A model generated the notes under the pieces. It was not told the DNA's origin and ran no database searches. It was given only the letters and a program-made list of their open reading frames with translations. The position numbers were made by a program, and so were the translations under genes. Source: Periplaneta americana (lineage: Eukaryota; Arthropoda; Insecta; Blattodea; Blattidae). Taken from it: DNA of 64,000 nucleotides. Below are positions 24,680-35,100 of the stretch, one piece after another (within the stretch, counting starts at the first letter, position 1; each line of letters begins with the position of its first letter). The stretch covers positions 118,654,121 through 118,718,120 of the forward strand of contig NC_091125.1 of NCBI RefSeq assembly GCF_040183065.1. The letters run 5' to 3'.

Positions 24680-24890
24680 TGGTGGGATTCTTCTCGTCCA
24701 ACTTCCAAAACGGTCCACCCTCCTGTCAAATTGAGTACTGGATCTTTCCTGGAGTAAAAAGGCAGTCAGAGGATGCTACTGACCACACCACCTCATTTTA
24801 GTGCCAAGATCATAAAAATCTGAAGCTCTATCTCTTTGCCCCCCCCCCCCCCCATTCACCTTTATGACATCGAAAGGTGATATCTTTACT
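24680..24890 (+). mobile_element. SINE fragment (family C), head missing
   Basis: Shares the body of the SINE at 44971-45256 (AAATTGAGTACTGGATCTTT, GACCACACCACCTCATT, a C-run, then a GATATCTTTACT-type end) but starts inside the element. A 14-base C run sits at 24841-24854. Confidence 0.65.
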
Positions 24891-25062
24891 CACCTACTGA
24901 AGATTGAAATCTTTGTTAATGCTATTCTTCTCATTTTTTGAGTGGGTGACAATTCGTAAGATTCCCATAAATAACTCCCTGCTTCTGAATCCTCACTTTG
25001 AACAGTATTAACAGATTGTTTCATAAAGGAAAGTAAGACATTACTGGAAAAGCTAAAGACTA

Positions 25063-25661
25063 CAGACGTGGACAAATTATTAGCAAAATTGGAGATTTTT
25101 ATTATATATTTTTACAAAGTATAATTCTTCAGTTTAGACTACAGTTGACATCTTTGCGTATTTCCAAATTATTAGAAAAATCGAAGATTTGTATGTATAT
25201 TTTTGCAAAATTACACTCTTCAATTTAGACTACAATTGATATTTTTGCATATTTACAAATTATTAACAAAAGTGAAGATTTTTTTTGTATATTTTTACAA
25301 AATTCGACTCTTCAATTTGAACTACAGGTGACATTTTGTATATTTCCAAATTATTTATTAGCTCAACTGAAGATTTTTTTATTATATATTTTTACCAAAT
25401 TTGACCCTTCACTTTAGACTGCAGTTGACATTTTTGAATATTTACAAATGATTAGCAAAATTGAAGATTTCATTATATATATTTTACAAAATTTGACTCT
25501 TCAATTTAGAATAGCCTACATTTGACATTTTGCATATTTCTATCTATTGTAATGATAGAAATACGCAAAATTTTCAACTGTAGTCTAAATTGAAAAGTCA
25601 AATTTTGTAAATAGAATTATCATAAAAATCGTCCATTTTGTTAATAATTTGTCCACGTCTG
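25063..25661. mobile_element. TA-flanked MITE built from tandem ~92-base units
   Basis: Termini CAGACGTGGACAAATTATTA at 25063 and, inverted, ending at 25661, each next to a TA. This is the TA duplication and CAGNCGTGGACAAA-type end seen in Tc1/mariner-like MITEs. The interior is five direct copies of a unit of about 92 bases (starting near 25073, 25166, 25256, 25347 and 25446; each contains AAATTATTAGCAAAATTGAAG-like and GACTCTTCAATTTAGACTAC-like parts) followed by one inverted copy at about 25553-25655. Noncoding. Confidence 0.8.
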
Positions 25662-25727
25662 TATATATTAAATTTCGTAGGAAACGGGATGAAATCACTA
25701 TTATTTCAAATTGGTGCACTAATCAGC

Positions 25728-25730
<3 letters not shown>

Positions 25731-25757
<27 letters not shown>
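25731..25757. repeat. Poly-T run
   Basis: 27 consecutive T. It may be the tail of a minus-strand retroposed copy, or a remnant at the edge of the foldback that follows. Confidence 0.8.
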
Positions 25758-25760
<3 letters not shown>

Positions 25761-25834
25761 TAAAGATTATTATTTTTTTGGTCCTACAGAATATATGTTA
25801 TGGTAACAATTAATATTAGAGGAGAAAAATTCGC

Positions 25835-25906
25835 TCTGGTGCCAGGGATCGAACCTGGGTCCTTGGTTCTATGTACAAAGCTCTCTCACCATTGAGCTAT
25901 GCCAAA
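25835..25906 (-). tRNA. tRNA-like unit, inverted partner
   Basis: Minus-strand copy of the 26206-26277 unit with the anticodon loop changed to ACATAGA. The acceptor pairs poorly at one end; the T arm is intact (CCAGGTTCGATCCCTGG). A T-run follows on the minus strand. Treated as an element part. Confidence 0.3.
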
Positions 25907-26205
25907 GTCCAATCCACAGCACTGGATCTCCTCTAATATTAATTGTTACAATAACAGATATATTCTGTAGGACCAAAAAATAATAATCTTTAGTAAATTC
26001 TTCTAGCAACAGTGCATATTTCTATACAGATTACTGTGCACATTACTGTGGAATCCCGGCCACCAAGTCACTCAACTGAGTGTGCTCCTTGTATAATGGC
26101 AGTTGACTTAATAAAATGTCAATATATACATGCCCAACTTGGAGTCAGGCCACAAAGGGAAAAACACTGGAGAAGGGGAGTTCAATCTGGTGCTGTGGAT
26201 TGGAC

Positions 26206-26277
26206 TTAGGCGTAGCTCAATGGTGAGAGTGCTTGGTACGTAGAACTAAGGACCTGGGTTCGATCCCCAGCGCCAGA
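26206..26277 (+). tRNA. tRNA-like unit, Tyr-like anticodon loop; probably an element part
   Basis: Acceptor 26206-26212/26271-26277 (6 of 7 pairs), D arm TAGCTCAATGGTGAGAG, anticodon loop ACGTAGA, T arm with a GGTTCGATCCC B box. Base 33 is C rather than T and no T-run follows, so this is unlikely to be a working tRNA. The inverted partner is at 25835-25906. Confidence 0.3.
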
Positions 26278-26290
26278 GCCACATTCCCTT

Positions 26291-27834
26291 ACCAAACCCA
26301 TCTTTCTGCTTAATTACCATACCTTCCTTCACAAGCCACACATCATGTTATTCAGAATGAGCAATACAAATTTTATAGTCGTAGAAGAAATTTGCTCAGC
26401 AAAATTTAGTAGCCATTTCTAGTCCAACTTAGAATCCAATTCTACTAGTTGCAATTCTAGCCTATCTTATCATTGTTGGTAATGAATTCCCTCTTCCAGA
26501 TGTTTCCAGCTAAAAAATGGAATTTGACACTGCCAGATTAAATGATCTAATCTCAGCATATTGAAAACCAATATTATGAATACATGAATGTAACCCAAAC
26601 TTTTATTTTGCTTTTATTTGCCTTTAGATCTAATACATTTTGATTGAAGGCACAATAAGAACTTTTTAAATTTTTGTAATATCTATTGGTAGATTAAAAG
26701 TGTTTTAGGACTAGCATTTCTTGTGGCGAGATTTGCATATTAGTCTATCTTATCTGAGATTTAGCCTCATTTTGGTCTGTTACCACAGCAGGACTGAAGC
26801 ATGTTGATGATGCAGTTATTTCAGTCTCGCAGCACACGTACAAATAAACTGCAATTTCCTTTATATAGTACACATTAACATTGATGTCATGAACTCCAGA
26901 ATGTTCTCACAAGCTATGATAATATGTAACTGTGTGGCTCAGACAGTGAGTCTAGCAGATGCCATAGGCCAGTTGCACAAAGTGATAACGTTCTACCACT
27001 TCGATCTGAAATGTCGTTTATAAAGAATACTTAATCGAAAGATTGAGATGAGCTAAACTGATTTTTATTTCATTGCAGATTATATATTAATAGTTATGAA
27101 TTAATTCACTCCGAAAATATATCTGTGCAATTCGGTGTAATCTGAACTATATATAATTTATGCTCACATTATGCTTACGAGTTTTTCACATTCGTTACTT
27201 ACCAGTACGTGAATTCTTCTGCATATGTAGTGATAATTTTTGAGTCAAATATCTTATTTCTTTTGAAGTTCTTGTCTTTTTTCTAACTTATAAATTACAT
27301 TACTGTGTAGCAAATGACACTATTTCATTTGTCATGTCTCACTGTTACCATATGTTGAATTAAAAGTGCTACATAATAGTGTATAAACTCTTCATCCCAC
27401 AGGGGATATCAGTGGCTTAATGTTACTTAATCCTATTGTTCTCTTCAACATTGAGCAAACAATATGAGATATTAGATTTATCTTAGGTCTTTTTTTTCCC
27501 TTCAATGTACATTTAAGCTATATCAGTCATCCATGACAAAGCCAAGTTTCACATGATTATTTGTACGTTGACTTTTATGTTCAGATAATGACAGTTGTTG
27601 AATCTGTGCTCTGAATGATAAGAGTGTTGAACGTGTCTTGAGTCTTGGTTGTAGGTAGGTGACAGAGAGAATGTGAAATTTATCTTAGAAAATTCGAAAT
27701 AAATCAAATTATTGCTGAAGACCGAATGTAGGCCGAAATCAAATATGACTTTCGAAACAAATTTTTGCAATTTATATAAGAATAATTTAAAGAATAACGG
27801 TAGTAAATCTTAGCTGGTAAAAATATTTTCGGTT
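26291..27834. other. Intergenic sequence with no recognised feature
   Basis: AT-rich, with no coding pattern, tRNA-like head or inverted repeat that I can support. Confidence 0.55.
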
Positions 27835-27835
27835 T

Positions 27836-27992
27836 TGAAATTTATATTAACACCTAAAATCGAGGATTGTTGGACTCTGAATTAAATAATAATATTGAAA
27901 TTTATATTAACACCTAAAATCGAGGATTGTTGGACTCTGAATTAAATAATAATAATGATAATAATAATAATAATAATAATAATGATAATAAT
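27836..27992. repeat. Exact 60-base tandem duplication followed by (AAT)n
   Basis: The unit at 27841-27900 is repeated at 27901-27960 with no change over at least 53 bases (starts TTTATATTAACACC). It runs into AAT/AATG triplets to about 27992. The identity suggests a recent event. Confidence 0.9.
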
Positions 27993-29117
27993 ACCACCAC
28001 CACACTAACGACAATGCATATGTAGCTTTCCGAAATTTAGTATATCTTCTCGCGCTCTCTCTCGCTGTCTCTCTTTCTGTCTCTTTGTGGAACTTTTCGA
28101 ATATTTTTAGATGTAAGTTTAGGTTTCTTAGTCTTTGCTTTTCATTCTGTTAATAATTTTCATTTTCTTTTCGTGTCAGAGGCCCATTGATATTTTCATT
28201 TCTTCTTCTGTTCTCTTTATTTCTATCTTGTGGAGTCACCATCTACTTTCCTTAAAATTCTCATCCCTGTTGCTCGGTTATCATTTGCTTTTTTTCTTAC
28301 AATTCAGTTTTCACTGCTGTAAAATATTGATGAAAGAGCCGTTACTTTATAAGATTGAGTGTTTCTTCTAGCTTTATTTTTAAGTTTTTTTTTTTCTTTT
28401 AATAGGTATTGTATCCCATAGACGATAAAAATGTGTGACTTCTCCATACCATTTTTCATGTTAGAAATGTAATAATCTCTCTACAGAGTTAAAATCTATA
28501 ACTTGGTCAATATATTGATCTTGTATAACTGTTTTACTTCTTACAGGTATTAGTCCTTTCAAAGAGATTTTAAAATAAATTTAATTAAATAAGATTTCCA
28601 GTCCTCACAAAATACTAACCATCTCTAGCCTGACTGCTTTGTCCTTAACAAAAGAATCTACAGTTCAGATTTAATAACATACTGCAGTATTGAACGAAAA
28701 TATTATAGGTACTCTTATTTTTATTGAAAATTTATCTCTTGACATCGGTTGTGTAATCAATTGCTGAATGAACAAAATTATGAAGACTTATAGAAGTACC
28801 ACTGTGATAAGTGTCTCCATGAACCTTGCAGCTCTTTTATCTGATTATGAATTTGGTGCACTAATTCTTCACACTTTTTAAATCTCGTTTTTATATGGCA
28901 TCAAAGATAACTGTTATCAAGTTAATGTCTACATATAATCTACCTTTTGTTCCATTAAGAACTCATAATATCTCACATATATTTTAAGCACTTAGAATTA
29001 TGTAATCAAATTTCAATTAAAACGAAGTATTGTTTAGTTACATTTTGGTTACAACACCATATTGGTAATAAAATTAATATCATTTTATTTTTTCTGAATT
29101 TTATATTTCTTCATTGT
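27993..29117. other. Intergenic sequence, CT-rich start, otherwise no feature
   Basis: 28040-28090 is CT-rich simple sequence. The rest shows no supportable gene or element. Confidence 0.55.
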
Positions 29118-29410
29118 GTCCGCCGAGTTAGCTGTATGGTAGCGTGTCTGTCTTCAGACTAGCTGGTCCGGGTTCGATTCCCGGTGGGGTTATAGATTTT
29201 CGTGAAAAATTTCTACCTTGGAGCTAGGAGAGGTGGCGGTGCACAACTTCTAATTACTAGATTGTGCACCAGTATGCCTAGATCTTTCTGCTGTGCATAT
29301 GAAGAGAAGACTTATGTCACTGTTGATAGTGATTTGTCTGTCGGAAAGGGATGTGCTATTCGACAGGAGTAGGCTACGTGCCAGCACTGGGTTTCCCCTT
29401 CTTCCTTCCT
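29118..29410 (+). mobile_element. tRNA-derived SINE (family E)
   Basis: tRNA-like head at 29118-29195 (A box TAGCTGTATGGTAGCGTG, B box GGGTTCGATTCCC at 29169-29181) followed by a body with GGCGGTGCACAACTTC and GTGCACCAGTATGCC blocks, ending around the pyrimidine-rich CCCCTTCTTCCTTCC stretch. Confidence 0.75.
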
Positions 29411-30298
29411 AATCACCATCATCATCTTTACTCATTCCCTATGCTACACTTACACATACACTCACCTTAGTACGTGACATAACTCTTCACAGATACACAT
29501 CATGCATAGCATGGCCAGTCGAAGTAGTGTGCAACTTGAAAATGGGTCTCAGTCCTGCCATCTATCCGCAATATACAGAATCCGAATCAACGCAAGTGAA
29601 GTGGGTAGACATTGGATGCACATATTTCCTCATTGCTGATATTTTACAGTTATTGTTGTTGCTAGTTATGATAATAGATTTCTATTTCCTATTTAAAATG
29701 AAAAAAGCATATTACACAAACATAATTTTCTGAATGAGAATATAAGACATTTGAATGAAACTTAAGAATCTTAGAGCCGTATTTATACACATTCTTAGTG
29801 CAAGCTTCTGGTGGATGATCATTTTTCGTATTCATAAACCAGTGTTAGCGATATGATATGTGAATCCTGTACAAGTAACCAGTCAATAGCTGGGGCTAGT
29901 TTAGCATGCTCGTAGTGTCGGCTAGTGAAATGTCTATGAATAACACTTTTAATTTTTGCTACTTAGATGCAATAATCAATGAAGTAAAATTAAATTAACA
30001 TGACAACACTAAGAATATTGTTTGTCATGAAGATCATTGTGTAAAAATATTTAAGTTTGTTTTAATCTTTATTCAATACAGAATGTTCAATTACAACAAA
30101 ACTGGGATTATACATTTAGCATACACAACAAAGACTATTGTGAGATAAGTGTTTAATAATAGAAACACATATTTTCGTTGTTTGTTTTGGAGATGGAAAG
30201 ATTGAATACTCATTCATCTACTAATCTTTTCCATAACTAGAGTAATATGTTCAAAAGAGAAGCGTAAATATATTGGTTATTGGTTATTACATTGTTAA

Positions 30299-30540
30299 TC
30301 ACATGTTTGTTTTTGGTCTTCCTTTATTACGCTTTTCTTGAGATATCCATTCCAATGTGCTTCTCTGTAATTGTTGCTCTATCATCCGTTTTGTGTGACT
30401 ATATAACTGTTTCATTCTAATGTAGTCCAAAATTGTGCTATCTATATTCAATTCTTGTCTGATGATTTTATTTCTAATTTTATCTCTTTTGTATATACGA
30501 GCTACTCTATGCAAAAATCCATTTCTGTAGCAAGTAATTT
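30299..30540 (-). mobile_element. LINE 3' end
   Basis: The minus strand reads RDKIRNKIIRQELNID...ILDYIRMKQLYSHTKRM then KRNKGRPKT, the well-conserved end of RTE/CR1-type reverse transcriptases (RR..W.GH..RM...GRPK). 5'-truncated. It abuts the next element in a tail-to-head arrangement. Confidence 0.75.
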
Positions 30541-30559
30541 TAATTTTGTTCTTTCAAAC

Positions 30560-31640
30560 TTCTGCTTCAAACCATCCCTTCTGAACTTATACCAAAAAAG
30601 TTCTTGGATGACGCCGACAAATTAATAAAAAGTGCACTGAAAGAGGTACTGAATCTGCCTACAGACATTCCTGATGCAATGATTTATAGTCCCAGGAAGT
30701 ACAAAGGACTAGGAATTTTTCGAACAAAATAGGAAGCACTACTACAACAAATTAATGCCCTTCGATGTTTACACAAATCTCAAAACCCATACATCATACA
30801 AACACGTCAGGTTCGTAAGGAGAGCATTAGATGTGCCCAATCTCTGAACATTGTTCCAGAAGATGCCTTATTTCATAAGAATGAACATTTCTTAAATGTT
30901 ACAAAGATTCGTAACCTTCTGAGGAACAGAGAATTTGATATTTGGTGTCGTCATCCACAGAAAGGGAAAGGCGTAGTTTTATTTAAACAATATCCTGGTG
31001 CCAACAAATGGATTTGTAAACACGAAGGACTCTCCAACAGCGAATGGCATTAAAATGGTTGGAAATGTTGCTGCAGTACATGCTGTGCTGGGAAGATCTC
31101 AAGACAACTGTTGTAGGCATTGCCACAACGAGGTTGAAACTCTTGCACCCGTCCTGGGATCCTGTTCGCACGGCAAAGCTCTGCGAAACGCTAGACACCA
31201 CCAAGTACGATCAATTATAGCCACTGCCCTTAAAGATGCCGATTACAACACCTTTGAAGAAGTACATGGTCTCTACGTCATTGGAAGTACACGGCGCATA
31301 GATATAATAGCTTTCAAGGAATCTACAAGATCTGGATACATAATTGATCCCACTGTGCATTTCGAAATGGATGAGGAACAGCCAACAGAAGTGGATAATG
31401 AAAAAAAGAATATCTACAATCCTACCATTCCCTATTGCCTCAAAAAATACCAGCTAAAAGAGCTTGAAGTAATCGGACTTCTGGTTGGAGCAAGAGGTAC
31501 CGCTACTCTCTTCATGAAAGATGTGTTTAAGAGGCTTGGAATACCTACATCTATTATTCCGATTGTAACCGTAGCTGAATTGAAAGGATCAATTGCTGTC
31601 CTGAAGAATCACCTATATTCGAAATCAAACTAAGTTCAGT
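30560..31640 (+). mobile_element. R2-like non-LTR retrotransposon 3' end (restriction-like endonuclease)
   Basis: Translations read LIPKKFLDDADKLIKSALKEVLNLP and AMIYSPRKYKGLGIFRTK (end of the R2 thumb), then ANKWICKHEGLSNSEWH, then a 200-codon frame to 31633: NCCRHCHNEVETLAPVLGSC (zinc knuckle; the usual His is Pro here) and STRRIDIIAF with YIIDPTVHFE, the restriction-like endonuclease core of the R2 group. One in-frame TAG near 30730 and one frame change near 31050 break it. There is no 28S rRNA sequence at its edge, unlike canonical R2. Confidence 0.78.
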
Positions 31641-32174
31641 AGCATTCTTTACTCTTTTGTAACACTTACCTTTCTAAAAATAGGTATATTTCCACTAATC
31701 TCAAAAAAAATTATTTGCAGCTATGTACTTGTAAGAATTTCATTGTTAAAACAAAATTAATGGTTTTTCATGAACTTGTAAACATTTCTATGGTTAAGTA
31801 CTCTTTGTCCCTTGTGGCAGCTCACGAATGGTGAGAAGATATATAAAATTTAAATTCACTCTTCATAATGCTATTGTAGATCGTGATTTTTATTTTCTTT
31901 TGAATATTCTTGTCCTACCAGAACTCCAATTAATACTGATATCTAAAATTTACCTTCGTTATTTCTTCTTCATAATCTCCAACATGATTTATCTTTATTC
32001 CTAAATACTCGATTTGATTGTGATGTCTTACAATGTCCTCTTCATGGGTGAATCGTGACTTTTTATTTATTTTGTAAAACAATTACATTTTTAGTTGTAG
32101 AATGCAAGTACTTCTAATTTATCAGATTTAGAAAGATAACTTTTCTTCATATACACACATGCATCAAATTGCAG
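31641..32174. other. Upstream of the first coding exon of copy B
   Basis: AT-rich. The acceptor at 32173-32174 implies a noncoding exon further upstream that I cannot locate; no TATA or initiator could be defended. Confidence 0.5.
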
Positions 32175-32198
32175 ATTTGTCAGTGAAGTAGCCACAAG

Positions 32199-35100
32199 AT
32201 GAACATCAACAAGAAACTCCTTCCAATGAAGGCCCAGTACTTTTTATTCAATGCAGGTAAGTTACATCTTTAAGAAACTGATATGTTGTAATTTATATAT
32301 ATATAAACAAACTAGATTTCGCTCAGTCCCAATATTGTGTGGGTTATTTTTTATTTGTTTGTTTGTTTTTTTCTTTTTTGTAGTCTTTATAATTTATATT
32401 TATAATTTAGACATTTTGCCTGTGCTGTGATTTCTCTTTGCAGAATAATACTGTATCCAATTGAACTTCACAACATTTAGGACTGGTGATTTCCGACCCA
32501 AAATATTGGTTTTAAGTTAGATATATCCAGTTTGTTGTTCTAACAACACCCACAAGCAGAGTCTGGTTAATTGGTTAGGGAATGAGGTGAAATTAGATTC
32601 TTATTGGCTCATAGTCCATATGGTCGCATTGCCTGACATTGTTTACTATACTCTGTCTGTTTCGGTACAGTACTCTTTTATGTTCTCTTCCCCTTGTTAT
32701 CAGTAGTAAGTTTAACAGTCAACTTCTAAGTTCAGAGTCAGAAACCACCAGCCCTAGTGATTATAAGGATATTTTTCTATTAACAAGCCTTATAGTTAGC
32801 AATAACTTTCTGAAGTCAATAAAGTGATAATATGATAACATTTTATAATTCATTGAAAGAGACTGGGAGGAAAAACCGAAGCACTTGAAGGGAATCAGTT
32901 CTTGCAGTTTCTTTGTTCACTGTAAAATTTACACATCTACAAGGGATCAAATTCTGATTGCTTTAGTCGAAAATTGCTAACTAGGGTTGCAGATGCCCTG
33001 ATATGGTGGGGCATTCCAAATTTTCAGGAAATTTTCCCGTGTCAAGCTCATACCCATTGTGGGAAGTAGAATGTTCCACTTTTTAGACATTGCCCATTCC
33101 TAAGCAGAAATTAAATTTGCACACAACACAAAACAAATGCACCATACACCTTGTTCGAACTTGAGAGGTATTCATATTATTTAAGAGAGTATTCTCCTAC
33201 TGCTGTAAGTTTGTATTTTGATATTTATATGCTAATCTAGATGTTACTTGACAAAAATGCATTTTTTTTATTAAAATTGTCACATTAAATGACACGGTAC
33301 TGTAAATTGTAACAAATGCAATCATAAATATTCATTAAGATATTAAAAAGTAATGCTTTAATTTTCCTACACATACATAAGCTACACTATATTAATACAT
33401 TATTATTACGTCACTTGTATATCAACTGCAGTAAAATGTCCCTCTCTGATATTTTTTAAAATCTGGCAACCCTATTGCCAACTGAACTAAGCTATCATTC
33501 TTCTTTGTAAATAAAGAGCAGGCCTACCGGTATTTATAACTCAGTAACTCTCGGACTAATCATTCCATGGACTAGAGTTTGGTTCTCAGCATTTGCTGGA
33601 TTGATACTCTGAGTAGTCAAGATTAAAGGAAGCATTGGCATAGTCTCAGGGTAGTTACAGGCACTCGTGGTCTGAGAGTATGATCAGGCGTGGATTCAAA
33701 TCCCATTTGAACACATTATGCAGTTGAATTTTTTTTTTCGGAATTTTTCCTGGCTGTAAAGCAAATGTCAAGTAATTCCATGGCGAATCCTAGGACTCAT
33801 CTCGCTCCTACCAATTTCACCTATGTATTATTGATTCAGTGTAACAATTGCAAAAAGATTGGTGGGTCAGAATATTTCTCTCATTTCCCTTATTTTCTTT
33901 AACTTTAGGCTACAGTTTTTTATGGCAGGATGCTTAACTTGTTGTTATTCACCCCAACTCTGTATATGTAGCTAGTACTGAGAAATATAGCCCACTTAGT
34001 TCGTCAGAGACTATCCAGAGGATCCCACAGGCAGTGAGTCCACTACTTTGGAACCTACCTTTGTCTTTCAGTGTTAGTTGTAGTCTTTTGATTGTTGAGG
34101 CTATTCCCTCCTGTATGTAATATTGTTAATAACTGTCTGGTCGATTTTTGTCTGCTTGCTAATGTTGATTCAAACTCGAAACATATGGATATATACATCT
34201 TGATTACACAACTTTTAACACTGTATCACTTCGGAATATGTATGGTAAGACTTTCCTGTGTTAAATTTCAGCGTACCTCGTTTACATGTTTTTCTACAAA
34301 AACATCTCAACATACAAACAACACAAACAAACAAATACAACCACACAGGCGTATACAAACTCAAATGTAACACCTGTAACAAATTCTATATAGGACAGAC
34401 AGGCAGATCGTTTCAAACATGTTACAAAGAACACATCACAGCCATAACAAAATTACAAAACATCTCCACATATGCAGAACATATCACAAATGCTAACCAC
34501 ACCCACAGAGACATCAACACAGACATGGAAATACTACACATCCAACCAAAAAGCCAGAAACTAAACACACTAGAACAATATGAAATATACAGACACACAA
34601 AAACACACCCCAACGAAATTCTCAACACACAACTCAACTTCAAAACACACACACTCTTTGACTCTACACTATACCACAGGAACACACCCTCACAGGAAAC
34701 AGAACAAGTGGCGCCAAGACCAACAATGACCAGTTCTGAAGATGACCCATAATTAGATCGAAACATGTAAACGAGGTACGTTGAAATTTAACACAGGAAA
34801 GTCTCTGATATGGATATCATTTGACATTCCTTTTACATTTATGACATGTTCTGCATCTTAGAGAAATAACTAAATAAGATTTATGAAAATGAAAGAGTAT
34901 TGAGACTGAAGTTCGTTTTCTACAATTAAACAGGTCTGGCTGGTGTTGTCTCGTTCCTACCACTTTATGCCCGTCAACTTGGCTTCTCCAGCATGGTTGT
35001 GGGCACTATCTACACAATTTTACCAATCACAGGAATGTTAGCAAAGCCAATATTTGGTATGATGGCTGATTATTTTCAACTACAGAAAACTCTGTTTCTG

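Larger units (their letters stand above)
25759..26290. mobile_element. Second tRNA-bearing foldback region
   Basis: Holds an inverted repeat (25759-25823 against 25929-25994) around a minus-strand tRNA-like unit at 25835-25906, and a second, plus-strand tRNA-like unit at 26206-26277. The two face away from each other. The minus-strand unit is followed by TTTTT in the conserved GAATTTTTCTCC tail seen at 3581 and at about 39040; the plus-strand unit lacks it. The design resembles 2783-3615, with an additional rearrangement. Confidence 0.65.

Noticed and set aside
32984-33475. Weak inverted repeat around AGGGTTGC
   Set aside because: Match of about 12 bases with differences; too weak to call an element.
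34422-34766. Minus-strand frame of 114 codons
   Set aside because: Antisense shadow of the Penelope-like GIY-YIG coding region.
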